A stretch of DNA of 45,958 bases. Origin: a virus. A program made the position numbers and the translations under genes. The notes below the pieces were generated by a model. It was not told the DNA's origin and did not search any database. It saw nothing but the letters and a program-made list of their open reading frames with translations. Positions 37,430 through 44,558 of this stretch are shown piece after piece; the first letter of the stretch is position 1, and every line of letters begins with the position of its first letter. The DNA is taken from positions 1 through 45,958 of IMG/VR virus record IMGVR_UViG_3300035699_000198. The stretch is one strand, 5' to 3'.

Positions 37430-38578
37430 ATGAAGACCACTCCAACTCTCAGTATTACGAATCCCGCCTCCCTATTCGATGACTTCTCACAGCGTAGCCA
37501 AGACGAGCTGCTGAAAATCCGAGAAATCGTCAAGCAAGATACCGATTACATTCCCAAGAGCCCGCGTACCTGGGGCATTAAAGACACTGCTGCCCTGATT
37601 GGTCGCTCGATGCCCTGGTTGCGTGAGAGCGACCCCGGTGTGCCCCGCAACACACAGAATCATGGACGCTGGGACTTGCCGCGCATCAACAGACTTCGCG
37701 ATGAGATTGGCTCCCGAGTGCGCCGTCCCGATCACGTCAAGACGCCCATTGTGGCGTGTGTGAATTTTAAAGGCGGCGTGGGTAAGACGACCATCACGGC
37801 GCACCTGGCTCAAAAAGCGGCGATAGAAGGCTTGCGCGTGTTGGCGCTGGATATGGACCCCCAAGCCACCCTCACCTTCTTATTGGCGGGGCTGATCCCC
37901 GAAGTGGACCTTGACGAAAACGACCTGATCAACGACTACCTGCTGCAAGACGCGAACGGCTTTGATGCCATCATCAAGCCCACCTATTTTGAAGGCGTGG
38001 ATATTGTCCCGACCAGCCTGCCCCTGCAAGACCTCGACCTGACACTGCCCAACCCGGAGCTGAACAACCGCGACAACATGGGGAGTGCTGCGCTGCGTCT
38101 GCGCAATGTATTGGCGACCGTGCAGGATCGCTACGACCTCATCCTGATCGACTGCCCGCCGAACATGGGCTCGATTACCGCCAATGCGTTAGCGGCTGCC
38201 AATGGACTGCTCATCCCCCTACCCCCAGCGGCGGCTGATCGCGCCTCCTTTATGATGTTTTGCCAGAGCTTGTCGCTGTTTTACGACCAGCTGGGTCGTG
38301 AGCTTGATTTCATGCGTGTTTTGATTTCCAAGCATGACGGCTCGACCACGCACAAATTCAACGAAAGCCGTATCCGCGCTTTATATGGCGAATACGTGAT
38401 GGATAGCGTGCTGCCGGTTTCCACCGAAATCGACAAAGCGGCTGCTTACATGCGCACTGTCTACGAACTGGAAAAACCCATAAACAGCCGGGACACCTAC
38501 AAGCGAGCGCTGAATAGCCTGAATGCCATCTGCGAAGAAATTCTGACCGACATTAAACGCCAGTGGAGCAATGTATGA
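37430..38578 (+). CDS. parA: ParA partition ATPase (type Ia)
   Basis: A 382-aa ATPase for plasmid segregation. An N-terminal DNA-binding domain (~45-95; WGIKDTAALIGRSMPWLRES) precedes the deviant Walker A KGGVGKTT at 114-121, DMDPQ at 141-145 and LILIDCPP near 232-239. This N-terminal HTH is characteristic of type Ia ParA (P1 ParA, SopA), which repress their own operon. It overlaps parB by 4 bp (ATGA). Its presence says the element can exist as a stably inherited, low-copy replicon. Confidence 0.95.
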   Translation: MKTTPTLSITNPASLFDDFSQRSQDELLKIREIVKQDTDYIPKSPRTWGIKDTAALIGRSMPWLRESDPGVPRNTQNHGRWDLPRINRLRDEIGSRVRRPDHVKTPIVACVNFKGGVGKTTITAHLAQKAAIEGLRVLALDMDPQATLTFLLAGLIPEVDLDENDLINDYLLQDANGFDAIIKPTYFEGVDIVPTSLPLQDLDLTLPNPELNNRDNMGSAALRLRNVLATVQDRYDLILIDCPPNMGSITANALAAANGLLIPLPPAAADRASFMMFCQSLSLFYDQLGRELDFMRVLISKHDGSTTHKFNESRIRALYGEYVMDSVLPVSTEIDKAAAYMRTVYELEKPINSRDTYKRALNSLNAICEEILTDIKRQWSNV

Positions 38579-39543
38579 GCGACAAGCGACTCTCCGGTGC
38601 CTTCGGCATGCTCAGTGACGAACTCAACAAGCCCGATGCGGATACGCGCACACCTGCGACGACAAACAAACAACTCAGTAAGAAGCCAAAAGCAAAGCCC
38701 GTCGAGTCAGCCGGTGCTCGTCTGACACAGATTGATCCATTGAAAGTGCGCAGCTGGCTTTATAAAGATCGCGAAAAAGAAGACCTCAACGGTATCGACT
38801 TTGAAGACTTGATGCGCTCCATTGCCAATGAAGGACAGCACACGCCGATTCGTGTTCGCGAAATTGAGCACCCGGATTACAACTATGAGGAAATCTTTGG
38901 CTTTCGTCGTTTGCATGCCTGTTTAGCTTTGGGCATTAAGGTATTGGCTTTAATTGAGCCGATAAATGATGAAAAAGGATTTGTGGCTCAGATTACCGAG
39001 AATGATGATCGAACAGCACCTTCATTTTGGCGTCGGGCCAATACATTTAAAATGGCGATTGATAACTCGTTATTTGCCAGTGTTGAAGCCATGAGTATTA
39101 AAACGGGTATAGCGCGTTCGACAATTGCCAATTACATTCGCGTCGCACAATACATGCCTGAAATATTCAGAGACAAGGTACGTCTTCAAAATTGCAGACG
39201 CGATACGTTGTTTTATTTTATGGCGTTACAAGCGCATCCAGAACAAACCATTAAAGACTGGATTGAATCACCTAAAACAATCTGGATGCATACCAATCCG
39301 ATTCAAAAGAAAGAGGTTGAAAAATCTTTTAAGCAGTTTGTTAAAAGACTACCTGATAATGAAACGCAAAAGCCTGTCATAAAAAATGGAGCAAAGACTT
39401 ATATTGGAAAGGCAGGTAAACTTTTTTCAATTACTCGAAAGGGCGATCAGGTTTTTATCAATGTCTTGAAAGATGGCAAACGAATTATGACCGATTCTGA
39501 AATTGCAGACGTTTTACAAAAAGCGATGGACGAAAAGGGCTGA
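38575..39543 (+). CDS. parB: ParB centromere-binding protein
   Basis: A 322-aa ParB-family protein: N-terminal nuclease-like fold with FGFRRLHACLALGIKVLALI, central HTH (VEAMSIKTGIARSTIANYIRVAQY) and a C-terminal dimerisation region. ATG at 38575 has GGAG upstream. From about 38900 the gene becomes visibly more AT-rich than parA and the rest of the window, suggesting that the DNA-binding part and adjacent parS sites came from a different source by recombination. Confidence 0.93.
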   Translation: MSDKRLSGAFGMLSDELNKPDADTRTPATTNKQLSKKPKAKPVESAGARLTQIDPLKVRSWLYKDREKEDLNGIDFEDLMRSIANEGQHTPIRVREIEHPDYNYEEIFGFRRLHACLALGIKVLALIEPINDEKGFVAQITENDDRTAPSFWRRANTFKMAIDNSLFASVEAMSIKTGIARSTIANYIRVAQYMPEIFRDKVRLQNCRRDTLFYFMALQAHPEQTIKDWIESPKTIWMHTNPIQKKEVEKSFKQFVKRLPDNETQKPVIKNGAKTYIGKAGKLFSITRKGDQVFINVLKDGKRIMTDSEIADVLQKAMDEKG

Positions 39544-39645
39544 AAATTCCAAGTTTCCATGGAAACAGTTGCTCAAAAATTCCAAGTTTCCATGGAAACA
39601 CCTCTGAAAATACCCCTCAAAAAATTCCAAGTTTCCATGGAAACA
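39543..39645 (+). repeat. Three parS-like centromere repeats
   Basis: Three copies of AAATTCCAAGTTTCCATGGAAACA, each centred on the perfect 14-bp palindrome GTTTCCATGGAAAC (39553-39566, 39586-39599, 39631-39644), directly after parB. Spacing of 33 and 45 bp between palindrome starts. The core resembles chromosomal parS (GTTTCACGTGAAAC) except for the central bases. Probable ParB-binding centromere. Confidence 0.9.
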
Positions 39646-39740
39646 CCTTTCAAAAGCACCCAGTAGAGTGATTGCGTAGCAAACCCGTATCTGAGACTTC
39701 GTGAGAGCGTCGTGGTGACGTTTTTAGCGTTAAGGTGAGT

Positions 39741-39772
39741 CGTAGCACTGTTCACGATTAAACGGTGCTACG
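39741..39772. terminator. 12-bp stem-loop between convergent transcription units
   Basis: Arms CGTAGCACTGTT and AACGGTGCTACG (one T-G wobble) around an 8-nt loop, between the plus-strand parAB and the minus-strand gene at 39809. It is likely a bidirectional terminator, although no T-run is present. The rest of 39646-39808 has no supported feature. Confidence 0.5.
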
Positions 39773-39808
39773 GAGCTTGGGAGAGCTTCGATTGAAACGG
39801 CGGGGAAT

Positions 39809-40435
39809 TCAGTTCGCGAGCAGTGTTTCGATTTCGGGGTGTGCGAAATGCTCAAACCGGAGCAGATTTTCCGTCACGCGGGCGAACTCAGCCCAGCTCA
39901 CCTGCAAGTCCTGCTTGATGGATCGCTCCAAAAACAGCAATGGGGTAGGGCGGTGCAGCGTGTTTTCCTCCCAAAAGACATAATCGCAGCCCAAGCGAGA
40001 GGGGATTTTGGCGATCACCCTGCGGCTGAAATCTGACCAGGGCATCAGCTGTGCGGCTTTTCGATCCAGGTTGACCAGCTCACTGATGTGACGGTTTTCT
40101 GATAAAGCCACCAAAATACAGGCGCGAGTGACAAATGACTGCGCCTCTATAAATGCCAGCAGGTGAGGGGCGACAAGATCATTGACCGGTGGCCGCCAAT
40201 CGATAAAGGGGCAGGTGAGTATGTCGCCCAACATCATGCTCAACAGGCATTCACCCTTGAGATTCTGCATGATGTTGATGGCGTCAGCGCTGCCCAGTTG
40301 CATCTTTAATAGTGAGTAGTGTGCCAGTAACTGTGTATGACTGAGCGTTTCGACTTCGGCGTTCCAAATGGAAAAACGCTGCAGCGATAGCAAAGCACCG
40401 GTTTCATCCTTGTTTGCGATTTCTGAGATTTTCAT
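39809..40435 (-). CDS. Hypothetical protein, 208 aa
   Basis: Unrecognised, mostly helical protein. A segment (ALSENRHISELVNLDRKAAQL) faintly recalls tyrosine recombinases but the catalytic R-K-H-R-H-Y set is not present, so I do not assign it. The start at 40435 has a strong AGGAGG. It is convergent to parAB and is the last gene of the ligase unit or separately transcribed. Confidence 0.6.
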   Translation of the reverse strand: MKISEIANKDETGALLSLQRFSIWNAEVETLSHTQLLAHYSLLKMQLGSADAINIMQNLKGECLLSMMLGDILTCPFIDWRPPVNDLVAPHLLAFIEAQSFVTRACILVALSENRHISELVNLDRKAAQLMPWSDFSRRVIAKIPSRLGCDYVFWEENTLHRPTPLLFLERSIKQDLQVSWAEFARVTENLLRFEHFAHPEIETLLAN

Positions 40436-40491
40436 GCCCTGTCCTCCTGTGGCAAAGAAGATAACAGGGCACAGCGGGGTGGTCTACGGTG

Positions 40492-40575
40492 TTAGAAAAA
40501 CTCCAGCAGTAGCAAAAAGTCGATTGCGACCCAGCAAGCCGCAATCAGCGCATTTAGAGTATGGGTCGCTGTCAT
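40492..40575 (-). CDS. Tiny membrane peptide, 27 aa
   Basis: An ORF whose ATG overlaps the ligase stop by one base (TGATG) and which encodes a short N-terminus followed by one hydrophobic helix ending LLLLEFF. No own Shine-Dalgarno is clear, so expression would depend on translational coupling. It may be a small membrane regulator or non-functional. Confidence 0.35.
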   Translation of the reverse strand: MTATHTLNALIAACWVAIDFLLLLEFF

Positions 40576-41873
40576 CAGACGCCGTGACCATCCTCTACCG
40601 GCTTGTCATCGCGAAAGCGAGTAAAGCGCGGATGCCTGAGACTGCCATCGGGAGTTTCCTCATGATATTTAACCTCAATCATGCGATTGATCAGTTCATC
40701 AGGATCGAGATTGCGAATGTCGTCGGTCAAGCCGGAGCCGACGCGCACCTGTGTACCGTTGTAATCGATCAACACCGCCCCGATTTTACCCTCGTACTTA
40801 CCGGTGCCGCCTTCAGTGGCGAGAATCACCGCATCAATGGAGTGCTCCCCTTTGATCTTGAGCCAGTTGTACGAGCGCTTCTTTTCGTACAGTCCATTAA
40901 GCGGCTTGACGATTAAGCCTTCGCCGCCTTGTGCCATGATTTCTTCAGCCCACTTTTCAATCTGCTTGAGATTGCGTAGCACTCTGACAGGCGTCACTCT
41001 GACGTTCTTTAGCGTCACCATCCCGGTGTTTTCCGCAAGTGCGCTTAACTCCATGCGACGCTGACGGTAATCACGCAGTTCCTTATCGGCTTGAAAATCT
41101 TCCCACGAAATCGCATCGAACACGTAATACAGTGCATCGTTAGCGGCAAAGTCTTTCTTGTGAACATCACCCACGATTTTATTAAACTCGTTGGATTTAT
41201 CCATTAGCTCACCATCCAGCACGGTGGCTGATACATCATGCAGACTGAATTTTTCCGCAATGGCATCGGCAATTGGCGTCATCCCTTCAAACACCTTGCC
41301 GGTAAGTGAGTAAAAGGTGACTTTCCTACCATCCCACACAGCTAAGGAGCGCACACCGTCATACTTGGGTTCAGCAGCGACCGGCCATTGCTTGATACGC
41401 TTTCCTTCAAACTTGTGCGCCTTCATACACTTAAACACAAAGATGAAACCCGGCTCGATGCGGTTGCAGGTTTCGGCGGTGAATCCGGCTCGCAAGTCTT
41501 TCTTGAGAATCCGGGTCAACAGTGTTACTGACTCATCACTCAGTAAGTTCAGCTCTGAAAGAATCGCCTGCTTGGCGGCATTACCGGTCAGTTCGCGAGT
41601 GGCGAGCTTGTGCAGCAATTCAAACGTGTGATCGGTGAAGTCCTCATTGCCCGCTACTGTGCTTACCGGTATCTGCTTGATGCCATAGGTGACAAACGGA
41701 TCGTAGGTGGCTGTCAGTACGGCGCGCAGCATGGGGTCATCGAAGCGCTGTTTTAGAATCGTCTGCTTTTCATTACCACTGACTCTGGCGACTTCTTTGA
41801 TCACGCCAAAGACTTGATCGCTGGTCATAACCAGTGGTTTTTGCGCTGGCATTGTGCCTGTCATTAAACCCAT
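40575..41873 (-). CDS. lig: ATP-dependent DNA ligase
   Basis: A 432-aa ligase that seals nicks using ATP. Nucleophile K170 lies in motif I (EPKYDGVR), with motif III LYYVFDAIS, motif IV GEGLIVK, motif V YNWLKIK, and an OB domain ending RHPRFTRFRDDK. The N-terminal ~150 residues are a helical DNA-binding domain as in T4 ligase. The ATG at 41873 has GAGGA 8 nt upstream; the longer frame to 41897 has none. Confidence 0.95.
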   Translation of the reverse strand: MGLMTGTMPAQKPLVMTSDQVFGVIKEVARVSGNEKQTILKQRFDDPMLRAVLTATYDPFVTYGIKQIPVSTVAGNEDFTDHTFELLHKLATRELTGNAAKQAILSELNLLSDESVTLLTRILKKDLRAGFTAETCNRIEPGFIFVFKCMKAHKFEGKRIKQWPVAAEPKYDGVRSLAVWDGRKVTFYSLTGKVFEGMTPIADAIAEKFSLHDVSATVLDGELMDKSNEFNKIVGDVHKKDFAANDALYYVFDAISWEDFQADKELRDYRQRRMELSALAENTGMVTLKNVRVTPVRVLRNLKQIEKWAEEIMAQGGEGLIVKPLNGLYEKKRSYNWLKIKGEHSIDAVILATEGGTGKYEGKIGAVLIDYNGTQVRVGSGLTDDIRNLDPDELINRMIEVKYHEETPDGSLRHPRFTRFRDDKPVEDGHGV

Positions 41874-41901
41874 TTTGATTTCCTCATTTTTCAGCATTTA
41901 A

Positions 41902-41917
41902 CATAATGTTGATTATG
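41902..41917. promoter_or_regulatory. Inverted repeat CATAAT-GTTG-ATTATG
   Basis: Perfect 6-bp arms with a 4-bp spacer, 29 bp upstream of the ligase start. It shares the CATAAT half with dyad sites 1 and 2 but has different spacing, so it may be an unrelated operator. Confidence 0.35.
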
Positions 41918-41929
41918 CGCAGTAATGGC

Positions 41930-42580
41930 TCAGGCACTTTGAAGCTGACTGAGCTCGGTTTTTAAGACTTTGAGCTGGTGCATTTCGGCTTTTGTCATGT
42001 AGTGCAAAACTGAGGGCTTCAGCGTATCCCCCTTACGCTGTGCCTTTGCGCGGCGGGCAGCGGCGGGACGCCCCACGGTGATCATTTCCTGCTTGATCTG
42101 CTTCTGCGTGCGTTTGGATACCGCATTGACGATGGCGCCGGCGAACTCGACAAATTCATCAGGCTGCTTTTTTGGCATCGACTGTGCGATCGCCGATTTG
42201 CTTTGGGATTTGTGCTTGGACTCGCTGGAGCCCCAGATCACCCCGTAGCGCCCGCGCTGGTACGAATCACTGTTGGTATCGATCTTGGCTTGCTGACGCG
42301 CTTGATGCGCCGTGTCGTAGTGGCGCGTGGTTGGTGCTTCACGCGCCACAAAGTACAGCGCTTCACCCGCCTGTTGTTCTTCCTTTCGCATCTTCATGGC
42401 GGGGCAAGTGCCGTCTTGCATTGCCTTTACGCATGGGGCTTCATTGAGTTGCTGCCCGCGCTCGAATGCCTGGAGTGTAAACAGACAAACGCCGTAGTGA
42501 CGCTGCCTGCCCACTGCGTCGCATGGATGGTAGTAGCCGTTGTCACCGGCTTTGCTTCTTTCCGGTTTGTGTTTGGTCAT
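41930..42580 (-). CDS. Hypothetical basic protein with Cys cluster, 216 aa
   Basis: Lys/Gln/Arg-rich protein with C20, C32, C50 and C59 in the N-terminal 60 residues (YHPCDAVGRQRHYGVC, APCVKAM, TCPAMKM), likely zinc-bound, and a basic helical C-terminus (RPAAARRAKAQRKG). Possibly nucleic-acid binding. Begins just after the dyad at 42582; AAGG lies 9 nt upstream of the ATG. Confidence 0.55.
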   Translation of the reverse strand: MTKHKPERSKAGDNGYYHPCDAVGRQRHYGVCLFTLQAFERGQQLNEAPCVKAMQDGTCPAMKMRKEEQQAGEALYFVAREAPTTRHYDTAHQARQQAKIDTNSDSYQRGRYGVIWGSSESKHKSQSKSAIAQSMPKKQPDEFVEFAGAIVNAVSKRTQKQIKQEMITVGRPAAARRAKAQRKGDTLKPSVLHYMTKAEMHQLKVLKTELSQLQSA

Positions 42581-42581
42581 T

Positions 42582-42606
42582 CCATACTTACCTTATAGTT
42601 AGTATG
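42582..42606 (-). promoter_or_regulatory. Variant dyad operator (site 14)
   Basis: CATACT and AGTATG arms with a 12-bp spacer, or CCATACT and AGTTAGT with the usual 8 bp. It abuts the start codon of the gene at 41930-42580, closer than the other sites, so a repressor here would also block translation initiation or the site may serve a leaderless start. Confidence 0.45.
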
Positions 42607-42614
42607 TGCGAGTC

Positions 42615-43139
42615 TCAAAATGCGCCCCAATTGATCAGCTTTTCGCCCTCTTGATTCAAGCGCCTGCCGGCGTCGCGCTTCTCTCTGAGTGCATTCTGCG
42701 TCATGAATAGATCATCCGGGTCTTCGGTATTTTCGGTCATGAAGCTGCCAATCTTGTTCAATGCAGTTGCCAATTTAGCTCTGAAACTGGGTGTGAATTT
42801 TTCCCACTGACCGTGATCTTTGAGTGATTCCAATACAAACTTCTCACCCTGATCCTTTTGCGACCAGTCTGATCGCGAACCACGCCAGGCATACATTTTA
42901 TGCAATTGGACTTGATCATAGGTCTTTATCTTTTCGTCGAAAATTTTCCGGCAGCTCTCCTGAATTTTAATGGGGGTGCCATCAAACGTCTGAATTTGTT
43001 TGGGGCTGACGCTAGGCCCGTAAACGCGAAAATAGGTACTTATCACGTCGTTTACCCAGACGCCGACAATTTGATAGATTTTATCACTATTGCCTTCCTG
43101 ATTTTGCAACGAGTTGATGCCTAAAGTAACGGTATTCAT
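42615..43139 (-). CDS. Hypothetical protein, 174 aa
   Basis: Unknown function. N-terminal beta-rich segment (YQIVGVWVNDVISTYFRVYGP) recalls WGR-like folds only vaguely; the C-terminal half is helical and charged. ATG at 43139. The upstream 62 bp to the primase stop contain a TGATCATTGATCA repeat but no full dyad. Confidence 0.55.
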   Translation of the reverse strand: MNTVTLGINSLQNQEGNSDKIYQIVGVWVNDVISTYFRVYGPSVSPKQIQTFDGTPIKIQESCRKIFDEKIKTYDQVQLHKMYAWRGSRSDWSQKDQGEKFVLESLKDHGQWEKFTPSFRAKLATALNKIGSFMTENTEDPDDLFMTQNALREKRDAGRRLNQEGEKLINWGAF

Positions 43140-43201
43140 GCTGTTTTCTCGTTTCTGCTTTTAATGGTGATCATTGATCATATCGCGCTAGATGCGGGCG
43201 T

Positions 43202-44335
43202 TCACGCTCGGGTCGCTCGCAGTCGCATCTTGATGGCATTGACCTTCATCGTCGTTGCCTGGTGCGCGGCATTGATCGCCTGACGCACCACACTCGCCGG
43301 CACTTCATTGGGGTCTTTACCGGCGGGGAGCATCGCGATATAGGTGTCAAAGCCATAGCGTCGAAGCTGTAGTGCTTCATCGCAGGCGTCATTCAGCGTG
43401 GCAAGATCACCATCCCACAGAAAGATGAATTGCTTGGTGCCTGATTCACGCAATTTGTAGAGCTGTGACAGCTGATCTTCCTCACCCTGCGCTGACATTG
43501 AGATGCGCTTGCCAAAGCTGCCCACGACGCCACAAGACTGCGTGTGATCGTCTTTCAATGCCATCAGTGTTGCTGCAACGTCAAACACGCCCTCCGCAAT
43601 GATCAGCGTCTCACAGTTCAGGGCATTGTGCGCGTTGAACAGGAATTGCCCGGTGCCGGCTAATCCCGGTGGAAACAGATACCGACGCTCCGCGGTGCCG
43701 GTAATATCACGGCCCTGAAAGGTGCGCACCTCGCCCTGCAAATCACGCACCGGCACGATCACCCGGCCACTGTAGTCCTGACGGCGCTTGTTGCCATCGG
43801 GGGCGGTGTAGTCGAACCCGCCCTGCTTGCAAAAGCGCAAACCCAGCTCCGTCGCAATCTCGATACTGATGCCGCGCGTTTGCAGGTAGCTCAGATTTTT
43901 ACCGTTGATCGGTATGGCGTAGCTCTTGGGCAGCGTGATCGCCCCTGCGGCTTTAACGCTTTGAGTAAGCGGCGCTTTCTTTTTTGGCTTCCAGCCCACA
44001 GTCGCGGCGTAGTTTTTCAGTTGAGCGACAGTCTCCTTTGCATCGCCCTCAAAGAAAGCTCTGGTAAATGAAAACAGGTTGTAACCGGGCTCATCGACGC
44101 AGCTGCCGTGAAAGCAGTTGCCCAGGCCACTCTCCGCGTTGAGATAGACCTTGCGCTCTGCGCCACCACAGCGCGGGCACTCCTTGATGTTGAGCTGGAC
44201 ACCTGAGCGTCCGCGTGTCATCTGATAGTCCACACCCAGCCAGATCAGAAAGTCTTCCGGGTCTACCAGATCAAGAAGATCGGTCAGTTCCTCATTATTC
44301 TTGTGGTAATGATGGTTCGTCGTCGTCATCGTCAT
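43202..44335 (-). CDS. DNA primase (zinc finger plus TOPRIM)
   Basis: A 377-aa DnaG/T7-type primase that makes RNA primers for lagging-strand synthesis. Zinc ligands C53-x2-C56 and C74-x4-C79 (CPRCGG ... CFHGSC) with H76 as alternative; TOPRIM with E248 (IIAEGVFDV) and D308-x-D310 (FLWDGD). No helicase domain is fused; the helicase is a separate upstream gene. The start at 44335 overlaps the preceding membrane-protein gene by 41 bp in a GAC/GAT repeat, read as poly-Asp in one frame and MTMTTTN in the other. Confidence 0.93.
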   Translation of the reverse strand: MTMTTTNHHYHKNNEELTDLLDLVDPEDFLIWLGVDYQMTRGRSGVQLNIKECPRCGGAERKVYLNAESGLGNCFHGSCVDEPGYNLFSFTRAFFEGDAKETVAQLKNYAATVGWKPKKKAPLTQSVKAAGAITLPKSYAIPINGKNLSYLQTRGISIEIATELGLRFCKQGGFDYTAPDGNKRRQDYSGRVIVPVRDLQGEVRTFQGRDITGTAERRYLFPPGLAGTGQFLFNAHNALNCETLIIAEGVFDVAATLMALKDDHTQSCGVVGSFGKRISMSAQGEEDQLSQLYKLRESGTKQFIFLWDGDLATLNDACDEALQLRRYGFDTYIAMLPAGKDPNEVPASVVRQAINAAHQATTMKVNAIKMRLRATRA

Positions 44336-44549
44336 CGTCGTCTTCAGCCTGTTCGCGAAGTCGGTACTTGGCGGGCCACACCGTCAGGTATTTGAGATAC
44401 GACCACAGCACTACAAACTTTTCACCAATAGGGTCGTCCCGGTACTCCGCCATTTCCTCAGAAAAATCAGGAAAGCGCATGCTCATTACCAGTGAGCCGA
44501 TCACCATCCACAATCCCCAGTACGCTAACAGCCAGCCGATCAATGCCAT
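44295..44549 (-). CDS. Small membrane protein with poly-Asp tail, 84 aa
   Basis: One N-terminal transmembrane segment (~2-24, ALIGWLLAYWGLWMVIGSLVM) followed by a cytoplasmic or periplasmic soluble part and a run of eight or more Asp. It lies between helicase and primase, 10 bp after the helicase stop. It could anchor the replisome to the membrane, but this is speculation. ATG at 44549. Confidence 0.55.
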   Translation of the reverse strand: MALIGWLLAYWGLWMVIGSLVMSMRFPDFSEEMAEYRDDPIGEKFVVLWSYLKYLTVWPAKYRLREQAEDDDDDDDDEPSLPQE

Positions 44550-44558
44550 GTCTTACCT

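Noticed and set aside
39543-39645. CRISPR array
   Set aside because: Repeats are palindromic, only three copies, with short uneven spacers and directly follow parB; this fits parS sites.
39809-40435. Tyrosine recombinase or telomere resolvase
   Set aside because: A short segment recalls integrase helices but the catalytic R...K...HxxR...H...Y set is missing and the protein is too short for a protelomerase.
1754-42606. LexA (SOS) boxes
   Set aside because: The dyads share the 4-N8-4 geometry of the LexA box, but the half-sites are TACT/AGTA rather than CTGT/ACAG. A divergent LexA-like protein is not excluded, though none is encoded here.
43140-43201. Dyad operator upstream of the 42615-43139 gene
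   Set aside because: TGATCATTGATCA is a direct/inverted GATCA repeat but lacks the TACT/AGTA halves and spacing.
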